From Chryseobacterium gleum (GTDB taxonomy: Bacteria; Bacteroidota; Bacteroidia; Flavobacteriales_D; Crocinitomicaceae), in the NCBI GenBank assembly GCA_945877005.1, contig CAMCQL010000109.1:1-6713 (forward strand): a stretch of DNA of 6,713 bases, in the 5' to 3' direction. Position 1 is the stretch's first letter, and every line of letters begins with the position of its first letter. The notes under the pieces are model-generated. The model was given only the letters and a program-made list of their open reading frames with translations, was not told the origin of the DNA and searched no databases. Made by a program: the position numbers and the translations under genes. Below are positions 1-6,065 of the stretch, in pieces.

Positions 1-1
1 G

Positions 2-577
2 TTATACTACACGAAAAAACAGGTGGATTCTATAGCAAGCTATTACCTATATTTATTTGATACATGGTCGAAATACGCTCCTTTTCCTTTTCCTGGACAT
101 CAAATCACAGGTCAAGTAATCAGTTTTCGGTTGCCAGCAGTTTATTTAACGGGGCTCGTAAAAGGCGATATGACTGATAAATATGTAAAGGAAGTTATTA
201 CCGCTTTTGAGAAAAATGGCTGGCGTACCACTCAATTAAAATCAGAAAGTGGCTATTACAATTGGGACCTAAAGGTAGAAGGGTTTTATACTCAAAAGTT
301 TATTCAAAAACACTTTCCTTTACTTCAATCCTTCATTTACATTTCACCTCAATCAAAAAATGTCGAGCCATTAGAAACGTTTAATAAAGTGAATCGTTCG
401 CGTCCGCTAAGCATTTCCCTATATTCAGATTGTGTTGTAATTGCCTCCTCCAGTTCTTATGAAAGAACGTTTCAATTTTTAATTTACTCAGACGGTGAAG
501 TGGATTTATTGAACGGATTTTCGTGGGAAGATATAAACGACATCAACGATTATTCAAGAGAATTACCCTATGATTAA
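2..577 (+). CDS. hypothetical protein, 5' end outside the window
   Basis: I do not recognise this protein. The frame is open from the first complete codon (position 2) to a TAA at 575-577. The first usable in-window start is a GTG at 23-25 with no clear ribosome binding site, so I read it as the C-terminal part (about 190 residues) of a longer protein. A GTG start at 23 giving 184 residues cannot be excluded. It is rich in aromatic residues (an early YYLYLF run, then PFPFPGH) and has no obvious signal peptide, long membrane segment or catalytic motif. It looks soluble, with alternating hydrophobic stretches suggesting beta strands (SFIYIS, SLYSDCVVIASS, FQFLIYSDGEVDLL). One sampled 60-base line in the gene (361-420) has 26 G/C. 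It is followed by about 80 bases of very AT-rich DNA, and no functional link to its neighbours is evident. Confidence 0.65.
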   Translation, partial: LYYTKKQVDSIASYYLYLFDTWSKYAPFPFPGHQITGQVISFRLPAVYLTGLVKGDMTDKYVKEVITAFEKNGWRTTQLKSESGYYNWDLKVEGFYTQKFIQKHFPLLQSFIYISPQSKNVEPLETFNKVNRSRPLSISLYSDCVVIASSSSYERTFQFLIYSDGEVDLLNGFSWEDINDINDYSRELPYD

Positions 578-643
578 ACTTAAATTAATATCATTTAATT
601 TTCAATTATTCTTTTAAACATTAAAATCATTTTTAACGTAATT

Positions 644-660
644 TTACAAAAAATTTGTAA
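644..660. repeat. perfect inverted repeat at the dehydratase start codon
   Basis: TTACAAA at 644-650 and TTTGTAA at 654-660 are exact reverse complements around a three-base AAA centre. The last base is the A of the ATG at 660. It could be an operator or a weak hairpin that affects initiation, but with one G-C pair per arm in very AT-rich DNA it may be chance. Confidence 0.3.
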
Positions 661-989
661 TGGAATCTAACGAAAAAAAAAGTTTGTCACTACTTATAGG
701 TCAAGTTCTCCCTGAATGGTCAGAAAAAGAAAATTTCTTGAACAGGGATTTTAAATTTAACGATTTTACATCGGCTTTTTCATTTATGAGCGAAGTTGCT
801 TTAGTGTGCGAAGAAATGGATCATCACCCCAATTGGGAAAACACGAATAATCATGTTCGTGTGAACTTGCAAACGCATACGTCAGCATCTATTACCAGTA
901 AAGATATAGATTTAGCCAAGCGCATAGATTTAATATTTCGAAGTGCGTCAGAGGCCCATTTAAATGGAAACACGGATTACATTAAATAA
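660..989 (+). CDS. pterin-4a-carbinolamine dehydratase-like protein (PCD/DCoH family)
   Basis: The family dehydrates 4a-hydroxytetrahydrobiopterin to quinonoid dihydrobiopterin in the cytoplasm, recycling the cofactor of aromatic amino acid hydroxylases such as phenylalanine hydroxylase. At 109 residues it has the usual length for a stand-alone member. The signature is clear: EEMDHHPNW around residues 51-59 carries the paired active-site histidines (H55, H56), QTHT carries the third (H73), and KDIDLAKRID carries the conserved Asp (D82). The spacings between H56, H73 and D82 (17 and 9 residues) match those I recall for mammalian DCoH. The first half contains the expected F-x-F-x-D-F-x-x-A-x-x-F segment (about 31-42). 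The ATG at 660 is the only sensible start and follows an AT-rich stretch. No phenylalanine hydroxylase gene lies in the window, so the substrate is inferred from the family. Sampled G/C is higher (25/60 at 781-840) than in the following GNAT gene. Confidence 0.9.
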   Translation: MESNEKKSLSLLIGQVLPEWSEKENFLNRDFKFNDFTSAFSFMSEVALVCEEMDHHPNWENTNNHVRVNLQTHTSASITSKDIDLAKRIDLIFRSASEAHLNGNTDYIK

Positions 990-1010
990 TTAGTAATTTA
1001 GCAATAATCA

Positions 1011-1073
1011 ATGAACGCAGTTGAAAAAATAGACAGAAAATCTTTATCATTGGAATTAAATTCTATGAAATGA
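1011..1073 (+). other. possible 20-codon leader ORF overlapping the GNAT start (ATGA)
   Basis: An ATG at 1011 opens a short frame encoding MNAVEKIDRKSLSLELNSMK. It ends in a TGA at 1071-1073, which overlaps the GNAT start codon at 1070-1072 as ATGA. That is the usual form of a translationally coupled pair. It could be a coupling leader, a remnant of a lost gene, or chance, since frames this short are common. I recognise no family. Confidence 0.25.
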
Positions 1074-1726
1074 ATACTTTAAATATTAGAAGAGCTACAA
1101 TAAACGATATTCCTTTTATTACAAAATCGATCATTGAAGCAGAAAAGAGTGGAACCGAAGTTTTAAGTTACTCAACTTTATTTGGATTAAACAATAATGA
1201 AATAACAACTTTTATTTCAGAGATGTTATCTGAAGAAATTGATGATTGCGAAATATCCATTTCTAGCTTTTTGATTGCAGAAATAAATGGACAAACAGCC
1301 GCAGCACTTAGTGGTTGGTTAGAAAATGCTAATGGAATTCCCTCTGCCATTTTAAAAGGTAATCTATTGAACTATTATTTGCCACCTAAAAGCTTTGAAA
1401 AAGCTGCTACATTGTTAAAATATACAAAGGATTTTCACTTTGATTATATTCCAAATACGTTTCAAATTGGTGCGGGTTATGTAGCTGAAGAATTTAGGGG
1501 GAATAAACTGCTTGGTTTATTGACTCAAAAACTTCTGGAGGAATTTCATAATGACTATCCATTGGCTACGGAAGTGTATGCTCAGATTTTTAGTTGTAAT
1601 ATTCCTTCACTTAAAACATACGAAAAGGCAGGATTTACCGTGATTTCTACTAAGGAATCTTTTAAAAATGAAATTACCAAGATATTCCCATCATCAAGAA
1701 AACTATTATTAAAAAAGATATTATAA
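1070..1726 (+). CDS. GNAT-family N-acetyltransferase
   Basis: A 218-residue protein of the GCN5-related acetyltransferase superfamily, which normally moves an acetyl group from acetyl-CoA to an amine. The N-terminus (LNIRRATINDIPFI, residues 4-17) is the typical first strand and helix. Motif A follows at about 131-156: a beta strand FQIGAGYVAEEF, then RGNKLLG at 143-149 as the pyrophosphate-binding loop and a helix. Motif B is N177, Y184 and AGF at 187-189. A helical insertion of about 45 residues lies between strand 3 and motif A (about 85-130), making it longer than a minimal GNAT. There is no signal peptide or membrane segment, so it is cytoplasmic. The ACP gene follows 45 bases downstream on the same strand. 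The acceptor is unknown; a role with the ACP, perhaps acylation of a sugar or amino acid, is inferred from position only. Low G/C (16/60 at 1201-1260) contrasts with the upstream gene. Confidence 0.88.
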   Translation: MNTLNIRRATINDIPFITKSIIEAEKSGTEVLSYSTLFGLNNNEITTFISEMLSEEIDDCEISISSFLIAEINGQTAAALSGWLENANGIPSAILKGNLLNYYLPPKSFEKAATLLKYTKDFHFDYIPNTFQIGAGYVAEEFRGNKLLGLLTQKLLEEFHNDYPLATEVYAQIFSCNIPSLKTYEKAGFTVISTKESFKNEITKIFPSSRKLLLKKIL

Positions 1727-1746
1727 ATATCTTATAAATTTTTTTT
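1715..1746 (+). terminator. weak hairpin plus T-run between the GNAT and ACP genes
   Basis: AAGATATT (1715-1722) and AATATCTT (1726-1733) form a perfect 8-base inverted repeat with a three-base loop, spanning the GNAT stop codon at 1724-1726. A run of eight T follows at 1739-1746 after ATAAA. The layout resembles an intrinsic terminator. However, the stem has a single G-C pair and the T-run is set off by five bases, so it would at most give partial termination before the ACP gene. Confidence 0.3.
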
Positions 1747-1771
1747 AAACTAAAACTAAATTTTTAATTCT

Positions 1772-2014
1772 ATGGAAAGAAATGCAATTATTGAAAAAAT
1801 AACCCCTGTTTTTAGAAAGGTATTGAATAATCCCACTATAGTTATTGTAGATGAGCTTTCTGCTAACAATGTGGATAATTGGGATTCATTATCTCATATG
1901 TTATTAATCTCAGAGATTGAGGCAGTTTTAGCTATTAGATTTAAACTTAAAGAACTAAATAAGATGAAAAATGTTGGCGACTTGATATCAATAATTATTA
2001 CAAAATTTGAATAA
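1772..2014 (+). CDS. acyl carrier protein
   Basis: An 80-residue stand-alone carrier protein. The sequence DNWDSLSHM places the 4'-phosphopantetheine attachment serine at residue 39 in the standard D-S-L motif. A helix rich in acidic and hydrophobic residues follows (LLISEIEAVLAIRF), then the KNVGDLISII segment typical of the last helix. The WDSLSHM form and the sequence around it resemble carrier proteins of polysaccharide or specialised acyl-transfer clusters more than the housekeeping fatty-acid AcpP, which usually reads GADSLDTVE. It should act in the cytoplasm, presenting an acyl group as a thioester. No ligase, ketosynthase or phosphopantetheinyl transferase is in the window, so its loading enzyme must lie elsewhere. 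Its 3' end faces that of the MBOAT gene, with 25 bases between them and no convincing hairpin in the gap. The ATG at 1772 is the natural start, preceded by an AT-rich leader. Confidence 0.9.
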   Translation: MERNAIIEKITPVFRKVLNNPTIVIVDELSANNVDNWDSLSHMLLISEIEAVLAIRFKLKELNKMKNVGDLISIIITKFE

Positions 2015-2039
2015 ACTAGCTACATGTATTTTCGGTTCC

Positions 2040-3521
2040 TTAATACTGTGCATAAATAAAAGGAACAATATTTTGATTTTGCAGTTCAATGGCAATTTGG
2101 GTTATAAATAAAATCAAAAGAATTTTAATCAGAAGGCTGGATCGAAGATAATAAAGTTGAATTTTTTCTTTCAGTCTTGTTGGTAGAAAAACTAAAATTA
2201 TTGACAAGATAAACATACATGTGAATGCCATTTGTACCTCAAAAAATAAATGTGTGTTTTGAAAACCCGGATCCGTCCATATTTTACGAATAAAACCATA
2301 TGCTGTTGAAACAGTATCTACCCTCATTGCCATCATTGTAATTGTTACGAAAGAAAACGTAAGGAGCCAATATAAATGATTCATAAATATTGAAACCAAC
2401 CAATTTTTCTTATTAATAAAAACGTTTCTTTTTTTCAGTTCCCAGGATAATACAGTTCCATGTGTAATTCCAAATAAAATAAATATTAATGTGGTTCCGT
2501 GCCAAATTCCACAAATGAAAAATGTAACAAACATTGCTAAAATTGCTCCCCAAATCTTCATATTGCGAAAATAAAAATTGAGTGGAGAGAATATATAATC
2601 TTTTAACCAGTCTGATAATGAAATGTGCCACCTTCTCCAAAAATCAGAAATACTCCTTGCCTTAAACGGTTGGTTAAAATTTATTCCAATATCAAAACCT
2701 AAGATCTTAGCTATTCCTGTAGCGATGTCTGAATATCCTGAGAAATCTAAGTATAATTGAATTGAAAAACAAATGATTGCCACGACATTCTCAATACCGG
2801 TATATCCTTCTGGTGCTGTAAAAATGGTAGCAACATAAATACTAAGATAATCAGCAAAAATAACTTTTTTGATTAATCCTTTCATAATCAAATAAAAGCC
2901 AGAATTAACATGCTCTTTTGAAACCGTATTATCTTCTTTTAACTGTGGGATAAATTTTTCAGCTCGAGTTATTGGGCCTGAAATCATTAACGGAAAAAAA
3001 GTCATGTATACCAAATAATCGCTGAAGTTTTCTACCGCTTCGATCTTTTCATTATATACATCCAACACATAACTTATAGTTCTAAAAACATAAAAAGAAA
3101 TACCAATTGGAATAATAATTTTTAAGGTTGTAAAAGATGACCCATTAATTTCATTAACAAGCTCAATAAAGAAATTACTGTATTTAAAATAAATCAGAAG
3201 ACATAAGCTAAGACCAACAGAACAAGTGAGAAGTATTCTTTTTTTTAGTTCAGAACTAATTGTTCCCATTTTTCTAGCCACGAAATAATCAACCAAAGCG
3301 GGTAATAGAACAACGCCCGCTAAATACCCAGTCAATTTATAGTAAAAAAGTAAATTAAATATTATTAACGTCCATTTTCTTAGCTCGACATTCTTATGTG
3401 TAAAACTATATACCAATAAGAATAGCGTAAAAGCAAATAAAAAATAACCATTGATAAGCGAAATAGGATTCAAATTATCAAAACTGATTATATTTTGAAA
3501 AATGGTTTGAAAAGACGTCAT
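2040..3521 (-). CDS. MBOAT-family O-acyltransferase (AlgI/DltB-like)
   Basis: A 493-residue polytopic inner-membrane protein with many hydrophobic segments throughout. It carries AlgI/DltB landmarks in order: YVFRTISYVLDVYN (about 144-157), FFPLMISGPITRAEKF (175-190), LYLDFSGYSDIATGIAKILG (256-275), NFNQPFKARSISDFWRRWHISLSDWLKDYI (positions 281-310, with conserved H299) and GIWHGT (338-343), whose H341 matches the catalytic histidine of the superfamily. Length is normal for the family. MBOAT proteins of this branch pass an acyl group from a cytoplasmic donor to an acceptor at the outer face, as in alginate, peptidoglycan or D-alanyl teichoic acid modification. Its start lies one base after the stop of the upstream SGNH gene (TAG, C, ATG), so the two are almost certainly co-transcribed and translationally coupled. 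The ACP encoded head-on downstream is a candidate donor by analogy with DltC, but that is inference. The acceptor cannot be named from sequence. Confidence 0.93.
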   Translation of the reverse strand: MTSFQTIFQNIISFDNLNPISLINGYFLFAFTLFLLVYSFTHKNVELRKWTLIIFNLLFYYKLTGYLAGVVLLPALVDYFVARKMGTISSELKKRILLTCSVGLSLCLLIYFKYSNFFIELVNEINGSSFTTLKIIIPIGISFYVFRTISYVLDVYNEKIEAVENFSDYLVYMTFFPLMISGPITRAEKFIPQLKEDNTVSKEHVNSGFYLIMKGLIKKVIFADYLSIYVATIFTAPEGYTGIENVVAIICFSIQLYLDFSGYSDIATGIAKILGFDIGINFNQPFKARSISDFWRRWHISLSDWLKDYIFSPLNFYFRNMKIWGAILAMFVTFFICGIWHGTTLIFILFGITHGTVLSWELKKRNVFINKKNWLVSIFMNHLYWLLTFSFVTITMMAMRVDTVSTAYGFIRKIWTDPGFQNTHLFFEVQMAFTCMFILSIILVFLPTRLKEKIQLYYLRSSLLIKILLILFITQIAIELQNQNIVPFIYAQY

Positions 3522-3522
3522 G

Positions 3523-4326
3523 CTAGATTACGGGTGGTTTTGGAGATAAAAGATATAGGGTTGATCTTTTTTTTGCTTTATTTTTTGGTGTTTTTAATAT
3601 AATTGGATATTTACTTTTTTTCATGATAAAAGAAGCAATTACATCCATCCATTTTGCTGCGGATGCACGCGTTGGATGCACACCATCTTTATTTCTTTCA
3701 AAAGTTAAATCCTTCGATAAGAAAAAAGTACCATCCTCTACTGAATTTTCGATCAATTCATTTATACCACTATCTTTTCTCCAATTTGGGGGGCCTACCC
3801 AAACATAATTATATCCCTTTATTTGGTTTAGAATCTCATCAACATATGGTTTTCTTTTGGCAAGAACATTGTCCGCAATAACATCACCGCTTCCGATTAC
3901 AAGGATAATGTAGGTTGGTTTGATTTTTTTAATATAATATGAAATTGTATCACTGTTTCCATACCACATTGTATTTGATGAATACCATATAATTTGAGAG
4001 AGTTTGTGATTATTCTCTTCGCAATAATCATTTAATCTTGGGCCTAAACCCTCCAACATTGAATCTCCAATCAATAAAATTCTTTGAGAACTTGTATCTA
4101 TATCATGAATTATTTTGGGTGAATTCGTTCCTTTCTTAATAGTCTTTAATTCATTCAAAGTTTTTTTTTCTTTATCAATTGAAAGGGATGTAAAATATTC
4201 TTTCAATTGATTTTGTTTCAAACTATGTCCCATTATTTTCAATTCTAAAATACTATACGAGTTAATTAATAGATATAGTATTAGAATACATAAAATCAAA
4301 AGAATAGGTGAATATATCTTATTCAT
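3523..4326 (-). CDS. membrane-anchored SGNH/GDSL hydrolase-like protein
   Basis: A 267-residue protein with an N-terminal membrane anchor (about 6-25, very rich in Ile and Leu) followed by a likely periplasmic domain. Block I of the SGNH fold is ILLIGDSMLEG (83-93), giving catalytic Ser89. Block V is DGVHPT (214-219), giving Asp214 and His217. The usual block III GxND appears as GSGD (145-148), so the Asn position is altered. The C-terminus is short and basic (KTPKNKAKKR around 245-254). Proteins of this kind next to an MBOAT gene, such as AlgJ/AlgX, PatB and the more distant DltD, complete O-acylation of a periplasmic polymer or remove acyl groups. Transferase and esterase cannot be told apart here. 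It is the middle gene of the operon: the upstream gene ends 10 bases before its ATG, and the MBOAT start follows its stop by one base. The A9 stretch on the coding strand (T9 at 4161-4169) is a possible slippage site. Confidence 0.85.
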   Translation of the reverse strand: MNKIYSPILLILCILILYLLINSYSILELKIMGHSLKQNQLKEYFTSLSIDKEKKTLNELKTIKKGTNSPKIIHDIDTSSQRILLIGDSMLEGLGPRLNDYCEENNHKLSQIIWYSSNTMWYGNSDTISYYIKKIKPTYIILVIGSGDVIADNVLAKRKPYVDEILNQIKGYNYVWVGPPNWRKDSGINELIENSVEDGTFFLSKDLTFERNKDGVHPTRASAAKWMDVIASFIMKKSKYPIILKTPKNKAKKRSTLYLLSPKPPVI

Positions 4327-4336
4327 TCTTGAAAAT

Positions 4337-5932
4337 TTATTTTCTTATTTTTAGCTTTTGACCAACTTTTATTAAATCTGATTTAAGGCCATTTATTAAT
4401 TTCAAATCTTGCACTGAAATATTATAACGTACAGCTAAAATTGACAATGTTTCACCAGTTTTTATTATTATAAACTCATCTAAATTATTTTGTTTATTAG
4501 CGGCATTAACTGGGGGGGGTGATTTTATATAATTGTTTGTTTTTTTATAATTTTCTAATTTATCAAGGACTTCAATTGGGTTGCAATTACTAGCTATAGA
4601 GTTATTTATTTCCCAATTTCTTATTTTTAGCATTTCATTTTCTGTTTTATAAACAACACAACTATCTGGACTATTTTTCAAATAATTCAAATAACTATTC
4701 ATAATCGCATTAAAAAGTAATTCTCCTTTAAATTTATATCCCGCAGTACTCAGATGACATTGGTCTTTATTGGAAAGGCCATCTTTTGACCACTTTAACA
4801 TGGAGTGATCCCCGCCCGAAATATTGTAATAATCATATAAAGCAACCTCTTGTTCTTTTGCAATTAAGCGAGTCAAAATACTGTATTCTTTGCAGTTCAC
4901 AATGTTTGATGATTTATAGTACATATCTTGCGAATTAGGTATTAAAAAAGATGCGTCAGGACAAATTTCACGGACCAATTGAATCATTTGATTCAAAGAA
5001 CCCATTACATATTTGTAATCAAATGACCCTTTAAAAAAATTATTTACACCTAAATCAAAAATAACCAAATCAGGTTGCATCGCTTTCAGCTGTTCTTTCA
5101 TCTTATTTTGATGGAAGATACTCTGATACCCAGCTCCAGCAATTCCTACACTAATGTATTCTACTCCTTTGTCTTCAATGTTTTCTATTTCCAATCCATA
5201 ACATTCAAAATACAATTGTTTAGAATCTGTTTTGAACACGCTGATTATCAATGTATCGGATGCTTTTGGAATTTCAAATTCAACGTATGGCAAACCGTCA
5301 TTATTGCTGCAATTTAGCATGATTGATTTTTCAGATGAATTAGTAGAAAATTTTAAATTAAAACTCTCGTTACTTTTGTGACAATAAATTTTAATTTTTC
5401 GAAAATTTGGATGAATAGATGCTTGAGTTTTATCAAAAATAATCTTAAATCCAGCTAAGGTATCTTGCGTAAATACGGTAATTCCACTTAAACCTAAATT
5501 CAATTTAGGTTTAAATTCCACGTTCTTTGAAGATAACCAATTTCCGAATCCGTATGCTTTATAATCATAGGCGGAAGCAGTACCTGCTAATTGATAAGGA
5601 AAAATTAAACCTCGCCCACCAAATCCAAATAGCTTTTGTAATTTATTTCTGGTTACACCTGTTCCTTTATCAGGTTGTATGTGTGAGTCTCCAATATGTA
5701 AGATTTTAACTTTCTTCTCCGAAGATTTTTTCAACTTTTCAAAAAAGGGAAAGATTGCCTCTTTTTGATACCATTCTAATGTGTTTTTGTCATATTGAAC
5801 ATATGAATTAGAAATTCCATATCCCAACGCATTTTTTATATTTACAGTATCGATGGTAGATTGCCCTTTTACCAACAAAAAACTACCAACAAAAACAAAA
5901 ACTAAAAAGCTCTTTCGATTCAAATACATCAT
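4337..5932 (-). CDS. secreted SGNH-hydrolase-like protein with inserted domain and C-terminal LysM
   Basis: I chose the ATG at 5930-5932 over an upstream in-frame TTG at 5945-5947. It gives 531 residues and a good Sec signal peptide: MMYLNRK, then a hydrophobic FLVFVFVGSFLLV, with likely cleavage near VKGQ-S. An ATG one codon later is equally possible. Block I is ILHIGDSHIQ with catalytic Ser83; block III is DLGVNN (about 293-298); block V is DQCHLS with Asp390 and His393. About 210 residues separate blocks I and III, far more than in a simple SGNH protein. The beta-rich stretch at about 135-255 looks like an inserted binding domain, comparable in layout to Ape1/PatB-type peptidoglycan O-acetyl enzymes. 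A linker with SPPPV leads to a LysM at about 487-531 (KTGETLSILAVRYNI, then VGQKLKI), a fold that binds N-acetylglucosamine polymers such as peptidoglycan. It is the first gene of the operon. Whether it adds or removes acyl groups is not decidable from sequence. Confidence 0.87.
   Translation of the reverse strand: MMYLNRKSFLVFVFVGSFLLVKGQSTIDTVNIKNALGYGISNSYVQYDKNTLEWYQKEAIFPFFEKLKKSSEKKVKILHIGDSHIQPDKGTGVTRNKLQKLFGFGGRGLIFPYQLAGTASAYDYKAYGFGNWLSSKNVEFKPKLNLGLSGITVFTQDTLAGFKIIFDKTQASIHPNFRKIKIYCHKSNESFNLKFSTNSSEKSIMLNCSNNDGLPYVEFEIPKASDTLIISVFKTDSKQLYFECYGLEIENIEDKGVEYISVGIAGAGYQSIFHQNKMKEQLKAMQPDLVIFDLGVNNFFKGSFDYKYVMGSLNQMIQLVREICPDASFLIPNSQDMYYKSSNIVNCKEYSILTRLIAKEQEVALYDYYNISGGDHSMLKWSKDGLSNKDQCHLSTAGYKFKGELLFNAIMNSYLNYLKNSPDSCVVYKTENEMLKIRNWEINNSIASNCNPIEVLDKLENYKKTNNYIKSPPPVNAANKQNNLDEFIIIKTGETLSILAVRYNISVQDLKLINGLKSDLIKVGQKLKIRK
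4512..4519 (-). repeat. homopolymer of eight C (coding strand) before the LysM
   Basis: Eight consecutive G on the given strand, so eight C in the coding strand, encode the three prolines of the linker between the SGNH part and the LysM (CCC CCC CCA). It is the longest G/C run in the window. Reading the shifted frames by eye, losing one C reaches a TAG about a dozen codons later, and gaining one gives PPPS followed at once by TAA. Either change removes the LysM and leaves the SGNH part intact. Confidence 0.85.
5488..5514. repeat. perfect 27-base palindrome (13-base arms) inside the LysM gene
   Basis: TTAAACCTAAATT (5488-5500) and AATTTAGGTTTAA (5502-5514) are exact reverse complements around a single C at 5501. 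The segment lies wholly inside coding sequence, encoding the KPKLNLGL stretch near residues 141-149 of the LysM-SGNH protein. A stable hairpin would need its central bases to open as a loop. It could be a protein-binding site, a regulatory mRNA structure, or the product of template switching. Confidence 0.8.
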
Positions 5933-5945
5933 TAAGCAAAATAAC

Positions 5946-5970
5946 AAAAAAAAAATAACAGTTTCTGTTA
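5946..5970 (-). terminator. short hairpin followed by T10, just upstream of the LysM-SGNH start
   Basis: On the minus strand TAACAG, AAA, CTGTTA (5970 down to 5956) forms a perfect 6-base stem with a three-base loop, followed directly by ten T (5955 down to 5946). This is the layout of an intrinsic terminator for minus-strand transcripts coming from the sufE-DUF59 genes. The stem has only two G-C pairs. It ends 14 bases before the chosen ATG at 5932, so it could instead be an attenuator or operator for the acylation operon. Confidence 0.35.
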
Positions 5971-6065
5971 GGTTTTCTTTTTTTAAATAAATTGAGACTA
6001 TACGAATGTTTAAAAATCTGAAAGCATCTTAATCTTGACCCTTAAACTTGAAATAAAAATTTTAG

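Noticed and set aside
994..1001. TAATTTAG upstream of the GNAT gene as a promoter -7 element
   Set aside because: It has one mismatch to TAnnTTTG and no matching upstream element. Such matches are expected by chance in DNA this AT-rich.
2413..2640. Second minus-strand frame inside the MBOAT gene
   Set aside because: It is an overlapping frame over the conserved catalytic region; its composition reflects the MBOAT codons read out of frame.
3788..3793. G6 run in the anchored SGNH gene as a second slippage site
   Set aside because: It encodes GPPN with ordinary codons and is too short to expect frequent slippage.
3623..3881. Plus-strand open frames opposite the anchored SGNH gene
   Set aside because: They are shadows of a well-supported gene, with no recognisable protein features.
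2108..4305. Sixteen-base direct repeat ATAAAATCAAAAGAAT at 2108-2123 and 4290-4305
   Set aside because: Both copies encode the same ILLIL stretch in membrane segments (MBOAT and anchored SGNH). Shared hydrophobic codon use explains it.
5937..5943. TATTTTG on the minus strand, resembling the Bacteroidota -7 element
   Set aside because: It is one base short of TAnnTTTG, has no -33 partner, and is only a few bases from the start codon, so transcription would begin inside the gene.
5933..5947. N-terminal extension of the LysM-SGNH protein from a TTG at 5945-5947
   Set aside because: It adds only five residues before tandem ATG codons. The signal peptide is complete from the ATG at 5932, and the TTG lies against the T-run.
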